From Mycobacterium sp. SM1 (GTDB lineage Bacteria; Actinomycetota; Actinomycetes; Mycobacteriales; Mycobacteriaceae): a stretch of DNA of 64,000 nucleotides. The notes under the pieces were generated by a model, which was not told the origin of the DNA, made no database searches, and saw only the letters and a program-made list of their open reading frames with translations. Each line of letters opens with the position of its first letter. The first letter of the stretch is position 1. Below, one piece after another: positions 40,503 through 50,088 of this stretch. Where the stretch lies: assembly GCF_018361265.1 (NCBI RefSeq), contig NZ_JAFLNH010000001.1, positions 1,116,001 through 1,180,000 of the forward strand, given 5' to 3'. Made by a program: the position numbers and the translations under genes.

Positions 40503-40586
40503 GGCTACGGCTCCCGGTCTTCCCAGCCAGGCAACGACCGCGCTTGGTTGGTTACCTTCACCGCAGGAAAGGGCAAAGATAACACT

Positions 40587-40928
40587 ATGAGCAGCACTCC
40601 CCCTGCCCCGTCCGATCAGCCGCAGGGCGCGGCGCCGCCGGGTGCGGAGCACGACGCGGCCCCGGGCCCGACGGTCATGTTCACCCGTACGGGTGCCGTG
40701 TGGACGTCGCTGACAGTGGGGTTCTTGATCCTGATCGTGCTCCTGATCTTTATCACCCAAAATCCCGCCTCGGTGCCGTTCACCTTTCTGGGCTGGCACT
40801 GGAGCCTGCCGCTCGGGGTGGCTATTCTGCTCGCGGCCGTGGGCGGTGGGTTGATCACCGTGCTGGCCGGTACCGCGCGCATTTATCAGCTGCGCCGGGC
40901 AGCCAAGAAGGGTGCCGCCCGGCGCTAG
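40587..40928 (+). CDS. LapA-domain membrane protein (Rv3760-like)
   Basis: The 113-residue protein has a Pro/Ala-rich N-terminus followed by two membrane helices (VWTSLTVGFLILIVLLIFIT and LGVAILLAAVGGGLITVLAG) separated by the motif QNPASVPFTFLGWHWSLPLG, characteristic of LapA (DUF1049) proteins. The C-terminus is basic. In enterobacteria LapA/LapB adjust LPS synthesis; the role in mycobacteria is unknown. In H37Rv the genes between Rv3755c and Rv3760 are the proXVWZ osmoprotectant transporter; they are absent here. Confidence 0.82.
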   Translation: MSSTPPAPSDQPQGAAPPGAEHDAAPGPTVMFTRTGAVWTSLTVGFLILIVLLIFITQNPASVPFTFLGWHWSLPLGVAILLAAVGGGLITVLAGTARIYQLRRAAKKGAARR

Positions 40929-40985
40929 CACGAAGTGCGAGTGCGGCCGCGAAGGCTCACCCGGGCGATCTTCTGGTGCGCCAAG

Positions 40986-41615
40986 TCATGGCTTTCCGTC
41001 TTCGCCGCGGTAGCGACGGTTCCGCGGCAATAGATCCCACACATGGTCGGTGCAGTTGACCGTCACGACACTGGCCCGAGCGGCGCGAGAGAACAGCAGC
41101 CGGGTCACCGACGCATAGTCGATGGGAAACGACAGCAACCGCGTGGTGCCCAGAATCTCGTGCAGCACGACATTTATCACCCCTCCATGGCTGAACACCG
41201 CCACGGTGTCCCGATGATCGGCCATGCTGACAACGTCCTCGACACCCGCCCGGACCCGGGCCCGGAATGCCTCCTCGTCAACCGAATTGGGCAACTGCCC
41301 GGACGCCAGGCGCGCCCACTGCTGCGGGTGCTCCTCGCGAATCTGCTCGACGGGGATATACGCCGGTAGCTCACGGTCATATTCAGCGAACCGCTCATCG
41401 ACCTCGACGGGCAGACCGCGCGCCGCCGCCACCGGCGCCGCGGTCTGCACCGCGCGGCGCTGCGGGCTGCTGACCACCCGGGAAATCGGATATCTGGCCA
41501 GCGCTTGGGGTAACCGCGCGGTCTGTGCCAGCCCGTCGTCGGACAGCTCCGGGTCGGAGCCCTGGCCGTGCTCGCTACGCAGCGGCACGGCGTGGCGCAC
41601 CAATAGCAGCTGCAT
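40986..41615 (-). CDS. Histidine phosphatase superfamily protein
   Basis: The ATG chosen gives MQLLLVRHAVPLRSEHGQGS; LVRHAVP is the phosphoglycerate-mutase-type RHG/RHA motif with the catalytic His8. The second His lies in VAVFSHGGVINVVLHEILG, and VVSSPQRRAVQTAAPVA holds the conserved Arg. The protein has 209 residues. Such enzymes range from cofactor-dependent mutases to phosphatases of sugar phosphates or nucleotides; the insert PAYIPVEQIREEHPQQWARL does not resolve it. It starts the non-syntenic stretch after the LapA gene. Confidence 0.85.
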   Translation of the reverse strand: MQLLLVRHAVPLRSEHGQGSDPELSDDGLAQTARLPQALARYPISRVVSSPQRRAVQTAAPVAAARGLPVEVDERFAEYDRELPAYIPVEQIREEHPQQWARLASGQLPNSVDEEAFRARVRAGVEDVVSMADHRDTVAVFSHGGVINVVLHEILGTTRLLSFPIDYASVTRLLFSRAARASVVTVNCTDHVWDLLPRNRRYRGEDGKP

Positions 41616-41770
41616 GTCGTCGTCCTGTCGTCGAGTCGATCTGGGTAGATTCCCAGATCGCCTGCCAACAGGCATACCTGACCGCGGTGCCTCGGCCTTC
41701 ACTCCCTGGGCCCGCGGGGTGATGTCGGCCATGCGCCGCCGGCGAGCACGCCGGGGTGGGCACGGCGCGC

Positions 41771-42403
41771 TTAGCCCTCGGCGAGCGCGCCGTGCAGCGA
41801 CTTGTTGGCCTCGGTGATTGCGGCCAAAACCTTAGCCCTGGCGTCGGCGAGCTTTGCTTTCTGCTCATCCGTGCCAGACCAGACGATCTTGCGCGCCAGT
41901 CCGGCAAGTTCGAAAAGCCCCCACCGGATCTTGATGACATCGCCGAACTGGGCTGCTCGCGCGAAAAACGCGTGAGCAGTCTCGCTGCTGACACCGCGCC
42001 ACGCCAAGAGATTCTTGCCAAGCTCGGTCAGGGACGCCACGCCATTGTCGACGCTCACCAAGCCGCGACCGGCGAGCACCCCGATGGCGAGCTCTACGAG
42101 CTCCCGCGGCGGGGTAAAAGCGCCCTCGGTCGCCTCGGTGGTGCGTTGCACAATCTGTGCGGCATCGGCCGGGCCGTCGAGCAAGAGTGCCAGGGTGCCG
42201 AATGCCGCCCGCTTGAGAAAGCGGGGCTTGCCGAATCCCCGCCCAAATCCGGGCCCACCAAAGCCGGGACCGCCAAAGCCGAAGCCGGGGCCACCCCAGC
42301 CCCGCCCACCGAAGCCGGGACCATCAAATCCGGGCCCACCGAGGCCGGGACCATCAAATCCGAAGCCGAAGCCGGGCCCCCCGGCGAATGCGCCATAACC
42401 CAT
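41771..42403 (-). CDS. PadR-like transcriptional regulator with glycine-rich N-terminus
   Basis: The first 58 residues are a Gly/Phe/Pro repeat (GPGFGFGFDGPGLGGPGFDG...). The winged-helix part runs from about residue 60 (KPRFLKRAAFGTLALLLDGP, then TPPRELVELAIGVLAGRGLV, VDNGVASLTELGKNLLAW), matching PadR-type HTH proteins, and is followed by a helical C-terminal region typical of PadR effector-binding/dimer domains. GAAAGGA precedes the ATG. The promoter holds two TCAA-N5-TTGA boxes identical in spacing to those of the neighbouring MarR gene, so it is probably under the same repressor. Confidence 0.75.
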   Translation of the reverse strand: MGYGAFAGGPGFGFGFDGPGLGGPGFDGPGFGGRGWGGPGFGFGGPGFGGPGFGRGFGKPRFLKRAAFGTLALLLDGPADAAQIVQRTTEATEGAFTPPRELVELAIGVLAGRGLVSVDNGVASLTELGKNLLAWRGVSSETAHAFFARAAQFGDVIKIRWGLFELAGLARKIVWSGTDEQKAKLADARAKVLAAITEANKSLHGALAEG

Positions 42404-42468
42404 ATCTGTCGTCCTTTCTTCTTAATCCCATGAGTCGACCGATCTCGCGGTCGCCATGCCCAGAGTAA

Positions 42469-42500
42469 TCAATCATCTTGATATACGTCAACATAGTTGA
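42469..42500. promoter_or_regulatory. Double TCAA-N5-TTGA operator upstream of the padR-like gene
   Basis: TCAA-TCATC-TTGA lies at 42469-42481 and TCAA-CATAG-TTGA at 42488-42500, 19 bp apart centre to centre. The same two-box arrangement with the same 19-bp spacing is found between the methyltransferase and marR genes. The rest of the 314-bp gap (42404-42717) holds no supported gene. Confidence 0.75.
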
Positions 42501-42717
42501 TCTAACTGCTAGCGGCCTGCGTGCACGCCAGGCCTGGGGCGTGTTCACGGCTGCGCCGCTGGGTGAATCCGACCGCCATGCGGCCCGGCCTGAGGCGCAT
42601 CCACGGCCTTCCCAGCCGGCGTCCCCGGCGGTCCAGCGGGAAAACGGCTGATCCGACGAGCTTGTGCCGACACTCGTACCCGCACGGCTCCAGCGCGGAC
42701 CCAGGTGGCAGATGTCG

Positions 42718-43458
<741 letters not shown>

Positions 43459-43459
43459 T

Positions 43460-43918
43460 ATGAGTGAATACGAGGATCAGCCGCTGGGCTATCTGCTCTA
43501 CCGGGTGATGTCGGTGCTGCGACCCCAGGTGGCAGCCGAGCTGGGGCCGGTGGGATTGGGGTTGCCGGAGTTCGTGTGCCTGCGGATTCTGTCCACGTTG
43601 CCCGGGCAGTCCAGCGCCGAGCTGGCCCGTAACACCAACGTGTCGCCGCAGGCGATGAACCTGGTGCTGCGAGGCCTGCAAGACATGGGTGCGGTCACCC
43701 GCCCGACAACGGTGTCGTCGGGCCGGGCGCTGCCGGCCCGGCTTACCAGCAAGGGCAGGGCGCTGTTGAAGCGTGCCGAAGCGGCCGTGCGCGTTGCCGA
43801 CGAGCGACTGCTGGCTCCCCTGACACCGGCCGAGCGTCGCGAGTTCAAGCGGCTTCTCCACGTGGTGGGCTCGCAAGCGCTCGATACCGTCGCGGCGTCC
43901 CCGCCCGGCCCACGCTGA
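43460..43918 (+). CDS. MarR-family transcriptional repressor (Rv2887-like)
   Basis: The 152-residue product starts MSEYEDQPLGYLLYRVMSVL (an ATG 9 bp earlier is also possible; both lie at the operator). The winged helix-turn-helix is LPGQSSAELARNTNVSPQAM with recognition helix SPQAMNLVLRGLQDMGAVTR, and the wing RPTTVSSGRALPARLTSKGR. N- and C-terminal helices form the dimer interface. It closely resembles H37Rv Rv2887, a salicylate-responsive repressor of a methyltransferase gene. The divergent methyltransferase and the padR-like gene are its probable targets here. Confidence 0.88.
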   Translation: MSEYEDQPLGYLLYRVMSVLRPQVAAELGPVGLGLPEFVCLRILSTLPGQSSAELARNTNVSPQAMNLVLRGLQDMGAVTRPTTVSSGRALPARLTSKGRALLKRAEAAVRVADERLLAPLTPAERREFKRLLHVVGSQALDTVAASPPGPR

Positions 43919-43989
43919 AAGTCATGCAGGATCTTCCTGGCGGCCATTGTGGCCACTGTGCCCGTGGCCGGCCTCGCGCCCGCTCGCGC

Positions 43990-45012
43990 TTAGAACTGCA
44001 GCGCGGTGAAACGCCAATCCAGCACTTGCCGGTCGGGCTCGTCGTCGCGGTCACTGACCGCGTAGACCAGCGACCGCAAACCCAGCACGCCACCCCGGGC
44101 GGTCGGTTCGGCGGACTCGACGTGCAACTCGCTGTACAAGGTGTCACCCTCGTGCACCGGGCCGGTGTGGTCGCAGGACTGCCAGCTCAGCACCGTGGCC
44201 AGGTTCGGCAGCAGCCGGCTGGCCTGGGCCAGCGCCAACCCGATGGTGTGCCCGCCGTACACCAGCCGGCGCCCCCCGACCCGGGAATCGTGATGGGTGG
44301 CGGCGATATTCAAGGTGAGACGGGCAAGCTCGGGGGCGCTGGAGACCACATCGCCGGTGCTGTGCCACACGGTGCCGGCCAGGCTCACGTCGAAATGCGG
44401 GCCCGGCACCCGTCTGCGGAATGCCCGGCCGTCCCAGTCGGCGGTCGGGTCGGACGCCGGCGCCGCCGCGTCGGCGCCGATGGCGGACACATCGTCGCCA
44501 CGGACCGCGTCGTCGGGGTGCCACCCGGAGCTGGCGGGCAGCATCGCGCACCGGTAGAAGTCGAGCACCAACCGGTCGGCCTGGTCGACGGTGGTCATCC
44601 GCAGCGCCGCCAGCCCGGTCGGCGCGCGGCCTGGCCTAAGTGCATTGGCGCGCAACCCAACCACCTCGGTGCGGGTGAAAAGGGTGTCGCCGATCACCGG
44701 GAACCGGTGAAACGCCAACCCGCGGTAGAACAGGTTGGCTTTGACGCGCTGAGTGACCAGCGTGCTTTGCCCGATCGCCACATCGCACACCAGCGCCGGA
44801 TGCGCAAGCGCCGCTGGCGCGCCGGTAACCGCGGCGGCCAGATCGGCATCCAGGACAAGTCGCAGCCGGTCCCCCACAATCGCCTGATGCACCGCCGCCA
44901 GCCCGGGGGTCAGCGTCATCGCCGGCGCAGAGTCAAAGACCTGGCCCACCGAGAGATCGTCGAAGTACGGCCCGCCCGCCCGCGAGCCGGTCTGCCCGCC
45001 GCTCGAAGTCAC
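43990..45012 (-). CDS. Double-hotdog (MaoC-like) dehydratase family protein (Rv0216-like)
   Basis: The 340-residue protein has two hotdog domains: the first includes PYFDDLSVGQVFDSAPAMTL and GQSTLVTQRVKANLFYRGLA, the second HFDVSLAGTVWHSTGDVVSS and RRLVYGGHTIGLALAQASRL, followed by CDHTGPVHEGDTLYSELHVE. H37Rv Rv0216, whose structure is a double hotdog with altered hydratase active site, has about the same length and is likewise divergent from fadE3. The substrate is probably an enoyl thioester, but no catalytic assignment is made here. A GTG start was chosen because it matches the homologue's length. Confidence 0.85.
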   Translation of the reverse strand: MTSSGGQTGSRAGGPYFDDLSVGQVFDSAPAMTLTPGLAAVHQAIVGDRLRLVLDADLAAAVTGAPAALAHPALVCDVAIGQSTLVTQRVKANLFYRGLAFHRFPVIGDTLFTRTEVVGLRANALRPGRAPTGLAALRMTTVDQADRLVLDFYRCAMLPASSGWHPDDAVRGDDVSAIGADAAAPASDPTADWDGRAFRRRVPGPHFDVSLAGTVWHSTGDVVSSAPELARLTLNIAATHHDSRVGGRRLVYGGHTIGLALAQASRLLPNLATVLSWQSCDHTGPVHEGDTLYSELHVESAEPTARGGVLGLRSLVYAVSDRDDEPDRQVLDWRFTALQF

Positions 45013-45074
45013 AACGCCACATGCTGGCAGTCTTGTGAACGGCGGGTCAACACGGCCCCGCTGTGGAGGTAGCA

Positions 45075-46232
45075 ATGCTGAGCAACGAGTTGACCGACGA
45101 AGAAGCCATGCTGGTCGCAACCGTGCGGGCGTTCATCGACCGGGACGTGAAGCCGAGCGTACGCGAACTCGAACACGCCAACACCTACCCCGAGGCATGG
45201 ATCGAGCAGATGAAACGCATCGGCATATTCGGGCTGGCCATCGCCGAGGAATACGGCGGGTCACCGGTGTCGATGCCCTGCTATGTGCTGGTCACCCAGG
45301 AGCTGGCGCGCGGCTGGATGAGCCTGGCGGGCGCGATGGGCGGACACACCGTCGTCGCCAGGCTGCTGGCGCTGTTTGGCACCGAGGAACAACAGCGGCG
45401 GTATTTGCCGGCGATGGCCACCGGTGAGCTGCGGGCCACCATGGCGCTGACCGAGCCCGGTGGCGGCTCAGACCTGCAGAACTTGTCGACCACCGCGTTG
45501 CCGCAGGGAGATCAGCTGGTGATCCACGGGTCTAAGACCTGGATTTCCAACGCGCGACACTCCGGGCTGATCGCGCTGCTGTGTAAGACCGATCCGAAGG
45601 CCACGCCACGCCATCAGGGCATCTCGGTGGTGCTGGCCGAGCCCGGCCCGGGTCTGACGGTGTCCCGGGACCTACCCAAGCTGGGGTATAAGGGCGTGGA
45701 AGCCTGCGAGCTGTCGTTCGACGGTTTCCGCGTGCCCCGCTCGGCGATCCTGGGCGGGGTGCCCGGGCGGGGCTTCGCGCAGATGATGAAGGGCTTAGAG
45801 ACCGGTCGCATCCAGGTGGCGGCGCGGGCTTTGGGGGTCGCGACCGCCGCGCTGGAGGATGCGCTGGCGTATGCCCGGCAGCGGGAGAGCTTCGGCCGGC
45901 CGATCTGGAAGCATCAGGCCATCGGCAATTACCTGGCCGACATGGCAACCAAGCTCACCGCCGCGCGTCAGCTCACCCGCTACGCCGCCGAGCGCTATGA
46001 CAGCGGCCAGCGCTGCGACATGGAGGCCGGGATGGCCAAGCTGTTCGCCTCCGAGGTGGCGATGGAGATCGCGTTGAACGCCGTACGCATCCACGGGGGC
46101 TATGGCTACTCCACCGAATACGACGTCGAACGCTACTTTCGCGACGCCCCCCTGATGATCGTCGGTGAGGGCACCAACGAGATTCAGCGCAACATCATCG
46201 CCGGGCAGCTGGTCGCCCGCGGCGGGATCTAG
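45075..46232 (+). CDS. fadE3: Acyl-CoA dehydrogenase (FadE3-like)
   Basis: GGAGGT is 4 nt before the ATG of MLSNELTDEEAMLVATVRAF; a GTG 12 bp upstream is less likely. The 385-residue FAD enzyme has the N-terminal helical domain, the flavin region MALTEPGGGSDLQNLSTTAL, SKTWISNARHSG, and the C-terminal domain with RIQVAARALGVATAALEDAL, YARQRESFGRPIWKHQAIGN and the active-site loop VGEGTNEIQRN, whose first Glu sits at the catalytic-base position. It oxidises an acyl-CoA to the 2-enoyl-CoA, which the divergent MaoC-like protein could hydrate. Substrate chain length is unknown. Confidence 0.92.
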   Translation: MLSNELTDEEAMLVATVRAFIDRDVKPSVRELEHANTYPEAWIEQMKRIGIFGLAIAEEYGGSPVSMPCYVLVTQELARGWMSLAGAMGGHTVVARLLALFGTEEQQRRYLPAMATGELRATMALTEPGGGSDLQNLSTTALPQGDQLVIHGSKTWISNARHSGLIALLCKTDPKATPRHQGISVVLAEPGPGLTVSRDLPKLGYKGVEACELSFDGFRVPRSAILGGVPGRGFAQMMKGLETGRIQVAARALGVATAALEDALAYARQRESFGRPIWKHQAIGNYLADMATKLTAARQLTRYAAERYDSGQRCDMEAGMAKLFASEVAMEIALNAVRIHGGYGYSTEYDVERYFRDAPLMIVGEGTNEIQRNIIAGQLVARGGI

Positions 46233-46478
46233 GCAGCATCAGCAGGCAGCGCGCCTGCCAGTCCGCTGGGAGGGAACCTGCGAAGCCCGCGGGCCACGTT
46301 TGAGCTGGTGATCCACCCACTATTGCATTTCGGCGTTGAGGATACCGTCGCCGCATGATGTCGAAAGAAGCGAGAAGGCCGGTCAAGCCGAAGTCGCCGA
46401 TCTTTGAGAGCACTCAAAACAATTGCGCCACGCCAGTTCCTCCTGTGGATAACTTCTGCGACCGTCGGATCGTTACGG

Positions 46479-46484
46479 TATTAT
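46479..46484 (+). promoter_or_regulatory. -10 element TATTAT of the 13E12-type gene
   Basis: TATTAT ends 6 nt before the ATG at 46491, a leaderless arrangement and a strong hexamer. The rest of 46233-46490 shows no gene. Confidence 0.55.
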
Positions 46485-46490
46485 TCAAAC

Positions 46491-47855
46491 ATGTGTTCGA
46501 GTCACGCGGAGATCGTCGAGGTCTTCAACGAGCTCGAGGCTGACGTGCGCCGCGCCTGCGAGTTGTCGGTCGACTCGTTGACCACTCCGGAGTGCTTGGC
46601 GTTACTGCGGCGCTGTGAGATAGTGCGGCGCCTGCTGCCGACGATCGAGCACCCGTTGATCAATAAGGTCGCCGAGCATGCCGATCAGACCGAACTGGGC
46701 GGCAAGTTGGCATTCGCGCTGGCCGAGCGGTTACGCATCACCCGCGGGGAGGCCTCCCGGCGTATCGCCGAGGCCGCCGATCTGGGTCCGCGCCGCGCGC
46801 TCACTGGAGAACCCTTGGCGCCGGTCTTGACCGCGACGGCTGCCGCGCAGCGCGCGGGACGGATCGGGGCCGCCCACGTGCGGGTGATCCGGGAGTTCTG
46901 GCACCGGCTGCCCTGCTTCGTCGACACTCCCACCCGGGAGAAGGCCGAGGCGCATCTGGCCGGGCTGGCCCAGCAGTATCGGCCGGACCAGCTGGCCAAG
47001 CTTGCCGACAAACTGGCCGATTGTCTTAACCCCGACGGCGATTTCACCGATACCGATCGAGCCCGCCGGCGCAGCCTGATCCTGGGCAAGCAAGACATCG
47101 ACGGCATGAGCCCGATTCGCGGCTATCTGACCCCCGAACTGCGCGCCACGATCGATGCCGTGCTGGCCAGATTGGCGGCCCCTGGCATGTGCAACCCGGA
47201 GGATCAAACCCCATGCGTGGACGGCACCCCCTGCCAGGCGGCCATCGAGGCCGACACCCGCACGGCATCGCAGCGGGCCCATGACGCCGTAGGTGCTGCG
47301 CTGCGGGCCATGCTGGCCTCAGGTGAGCTCGGTCAGCATAACGGGCTGCCGGCCACCATCATCGTCACCACCACCTTGGCCGAGCTCGAATCCGGTGCCG
47401 GCAAGGCGCTCACCGGCGGCGGCACGCTGCTGCCGATGAGTGATGTGATCCGGCTGGCCTCTCACGCGCACCACTATTTGGCGATCTTCGACAAGGGGCG
47501 TGCGCTCGGGCTCTATCACACCAAACGGCTGGCCTCTCCGGGACAACGGATAGTGTTGCACGCCAAGGATCGCGGGTGTAGCTTCCCGGGCTGCGATGTG
47601 CCCGGGTACCTAACCGAAGTGCACCACGTGACGGAGTTCGCCGAGACCAAAGAAACCCATATCGACGACCTCACCCTCGGTTGTGGCCCGCACCATCAGC
47701 TGGTCACATCCGGCGGCTGGAAAACCCGCAAACGAGCCAACGGCGACACCGAATGGATCCCCCCTGCCCATCGAGACCACGGACAACCCCGCACCAACAC
47801 CTACCATCACCCCGAAAAACTGCTGCGCGACGAAGAAGACGACGACGGGCCGTAG
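46491..47855 (+). CDS. REP13E12-family DUF222/HNH endonuclease protein
   Basis: The 454-residue protein has an N-terminal DUF222 region ([20 protein letters not shown] and [20 protein letters not shown]) and a C-terminal HNH nuclease domain with zinc-binding Cys residues: [20 protein letters not shown], then [13 protein letters not shown] with the HNH His. Many mycobacterial genomes carry multiple copies (H37Rv REP13E12), one of which holds the attachment site of prophage phiRv1. Being repeated and full length, it is a candidate mobile or recombination-prone element; a truncated copy follows 294 bp on. Confidence 0.9.
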   Translation: MCSSHAEIVEVFNELEADVRRACELSVDSLTTPECLALLRRCEIVRRLLPTIEHPLINKVAEHADQTELGGKLAFALAERLRITRGEASRRIAEAADLGPRRALTGEPLAPVLTATAAAQRAGRIGAAHVRVIREFWHRLPCFVDTPTREKAEAHLAGLAQQYRPDQLAKLADKLADCLNPDGDFTDTDRARRRSLILGKQDIDGMSPIRGYLTPELRATIDAVLARLAAPGMCNPEDQTPCVDGTPCQAAIEADTRTASQRAHDAVGAALRAMLASGELGQHNGLPATIIVTTTLAELESGAGKALTGGGTLLPMSDVIRLASHAHHYLAIFDKGRALGLYHTKRLASPGQRIVLHAKDRGCSFPGCDVPGYLTEVHHVTEFAETKETHIDDLTLGCGPHHQLVTSGGWKTRKRANGDTEWIPPAHRDHGQPRTNTYHHPEKLLRDEEDDDGP

Positions 47856-48149
47856 GCGCGGTTAGGTGGCCGCTGCCGGGGTGAACGGTCCCGTTGGCCG
47901 CCCGGGGCGCGGCCACGGTGGTGCGATGCACACAACCGCTTCCGTTTGCGACCGTTTTTGGCCGTTTGGCCTGGATCGCGCTCTCGGGAACCGCGTGCAA
48001 TTGCTGACTACTCTGCGAGCCTGACGTCATTGCCGCGATCCCGAGCGATAGTGCGGCGCACGCGCTTGGTTCGCCGAGCTGGTTTGCGCCCTTCCGCTGC
48101 GGAGTTATCGGCTCGCCGCATTGTCGGTGCCGAGGGATAGCGTTCCCAC

Positions 48150-48389
48150 ATGGTTACGAATGAAGCGAAGAACGCCCTTGCCGCGATCGGCGACCTTGAT
48201 GCTGTGCTCGACCGCATCGCCATGCTGCCGCTACCTGCGTTGACGACCCGGCAAAAGTCGGCGCTCTTGGCTCAGCTGGAAGCGGTGCGGCTGGTGCTGT
48301 CGGCCGTGATGATCAGCGCCGCCGGGGTGCCGTGCCGCGATAGACACGCGAGCGAATCTGCGCGGGTTCGCAAATGCGCCGCTTCGTGA
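48150..48389 (+). pseudogene. 5' remnant of a second 13E12/DUF222 copy
   Basis: The 79-residue frame reads MVTNEAKNALAAIGDLDAVL then ALTTRQKSALLAQLEAVRLVLSAV, matching the start of the DUF222 region of the complete neighbour ([23 protein letters not shown]). After about residue 60 the similarity ends and the frame runs 16 bp into the hydrolase gene. It is best read as a truncated copy left by recombination. Confidence 0.6.
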
Positions 48390-49168
48390 TTGGCGTCCCG
48401 CTGCTGGCATCGGCGCAAAGGCGGTTGATCTACTTTCCGTCGCGCGAGCCGGTGCCCTCCGTCGCCGGCGTGCTGCCCGGCGGCCAGGACGTCGTGCTGC
48501 AGACCGAAGACGGAATCCGTCTGGGCGCTTGGTTTTTGCCGGCCCCCGCCGGCGGGCCGGCGGTGCTGGTCTGCAACGGCAACGCGGGCGACCGAATGAT
48601 GCGGGCACCGCTGGCCGCCGCCCTGCACAGAGCGGGCCTGGCGGTGCTGCTGTTCGACTATCGCGGCTACGGCGGCAACCCCGGCCACCCCTCGGAGCGC
48701 GGGCTGGCCGCCGACGCTCGAGCAGCGCTGGCATTCTTGGCCGCTCGCCCGGACGTCGATCCCGGCCGCATCGTCTACTTCGGTGAGTCGCTGGGCGCGG
48801 CGGTGGTGATTCGGCTGGCACTCGAGGCGCTGCCGGCTGCGCTGGTGCTGCGCTCGCCGTTCACCTCGCTGACCGACGTCGGGCGGTTGCATTACCCGTG
48901 GCTACCGGTCGCGGCAGTGCTAACCGACCGGTATCCGTCAATCGACCGGATCGCCGGGCTGACCGTGCCGCTGCTGGTGATCGCCGGCGACCGCGACACC
49001 CTGGTCCCTGCCGAATTCAGCCGACGGCTCTATGATGCCGCTTGCGGGCCAAAGCAATTCGTCCTCGTTCCGGGGGCGGGCCACAACAGTCCGCAATTGC
49101 TCGACGGCCCCGGCATGATCGACGCGACAGTGCGGTTCTTTCGCGAGCACGGCGTACTCGACGGCTAA
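48374..49168 (+). CDS. BEM46/ABHD13-type alpha/beta hydrolase (Rv2307c-like)
   Basis: The 264-residue hydrolase has NGNAGDRMMRAPLAAALHRA, LFDYRGYGGNPGHPSERGLA, the nucleophile elbow YFGESLGAAVV, the Asp in VIAGDRDTLVP and the His in PGAGHNSPQLL. Homologues usually start with an N-terminal membrane helix; here only MRRFVIGVPLLASAQRRLIY remains, a short hydrophobic segment. The start lies in the 3' part of the DUF222 remnant, so recombination may have shortened the N-terminus. Substrate unknown. Confidence 0.87.
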   Translation: MRRFVIGVPLLASAQRRLIYFPSREPVPSVAGVLPGGQDVVLQTEDGIRLGAWFLPAPAGGPAVLVCNGNAGDRMMRAPLAAALHRAGLAVLLFDYRGYGGNPGHPSERGLAADARAALAFLAARPDVDPGRIVYFGESLGAAVVIRLALEALPAALVLRSPFTSLTDVGRLHYPWLPVAAVLTDRYPSIDRIAGLTVPLLVIAGDRDTLVPAEFSRRLYDAACGPKQFVLVPGAGHNSPQLLDGPGMIDATVRFFREHGVLDG

Positions 49169-49402
49169 CTAACGGACGTCCAGACACCGAGACGCGGGGC
49201 GCGACGTGGCCCGGTTAAGCGCCGACCACATTCGTCGTCGGTCGGGTTTCTTATCCGCACGCTCGGCGCTCGGCGCTGCTGACGGGATCACCACACACCG
49301 AGGTTGGATGATGCGTAGCCGGCCGGTGAACACGAAAGGTACAGGAAGCGACGGTTCTGACGATTCCGTGAGATTGCTCGTGCACCCGCCGTGACGCGGC
49401 GA

Positions 49403-49408
49403 TATGGT
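49403..49408 (+). promoter_or_regulatory. -10 element TATGGT of the PhoU-like gene
   Basis: TATGGT ends 7 nt before GTG 49416, which selects that start over the ATG at 49404 or 49425. Confidence 0.5.
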
Positions 49409-49415
49409 GCCTTTC

Positions 49416-50072
49416 GTGACAGAGATGCAGGTGCCGTATCACCAACGCTTCAAAGACATCGACGTGGCCGTCCAGCAGATGATCTCGCTGGTTGAGCGAG
49501 ACATACGCAACGCGGGTGCAGCGTTTCTGGAAGCCGATGAAAAGGCCGCTGACGCAGTGGAAGCCAGCGAGCAGGAGATCGAGGATTTCTACGAACAGGT
49601 GGAGCGACTGGTGATGAATCAGTTCGTTCGCCAGGCACCCGTTTTCGCAGGGGAATTGAAGTTCCTGCTGACGGTGTTCCGGATTCTGCCGGAGCTGGTC
49701 AGCGCGCACGAGCAAGCTGCGCAGTTGGCCCGCAGGGGCCTTACCGGCCTTGCGGGGGAGTTGCCCGAGCGGGTGCGCTGCCTGATCAGCGAATCAATTG
49801 ACGGCGCTGCGCAAATGTGGCAGCAGCTGGTCGCGGTGTATTTGAGCGGCTCCGTGGAGATCGCGGACGACACCGAGGAAGACGACGATGAACTTGACGA
49901 ACTCCATGCCAGCCTGAGCGCGGAGTTGGCGTCAGCGGATATCAGGAAACCCGTTCTGCTGGAAATGGGCTTGATCGCCCGCCTGCTGGAGCGGCTTGGC
50001 GATCACGCCGTCGAAATCGCCCGCCAAATCGAGGCACTAAGCCCCGCCCCGGTCGAGAGCACTGTCTCCTAA
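49416..50072 (+). CDS. PhoU-domain protein
   Basis: The 218-residue protein contains two PhoU-type three-helix repeats: YHQRFKDIDVAVQQMISLVE...DRDIRNAG and a second around LLEMGLIARLLERLGDHAVE, where the metal-binding E(x)3D-like signature ERLGDHAVEIA is clear; the first repeat has DEKAADAVEASEQEIEDFYE. PhoU proteins lower phosphate transporter activity and modulate the PhoR/SenX3 kinase. An acidic loop (EIADDTEEDDDELDELHASL) between the repeats is unusual. No pst genes are adjacent, so this is an isolated paralogue. Confidence 0.8.
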   Translation: MTEMQVPYHQRFKDIDVAVQQMISLVERDIRNAGAAFLEADEKAADAVEASEQEIEDFYEQVERLVMNQFVRQAPVFAGELKFLLTVFRILPELVSAHEQAAQLARRGLTGLAGELPERVRCLISESIDGAAQMWQQLVAVYLSGSVEIADDTEEDDDELDELHASLSAELASADIRKPVLLEMGLIARLLERLGDHAVEIARQIEALSPAPVESTVS

Positions 50073-50088
50073 CGACTGTCGTCGGACG

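Noticed and set aside
42501..42717. Coding sequence upstream of padR
   Set aside because: No frame with a domain; it only follows the methyltransferase stop.
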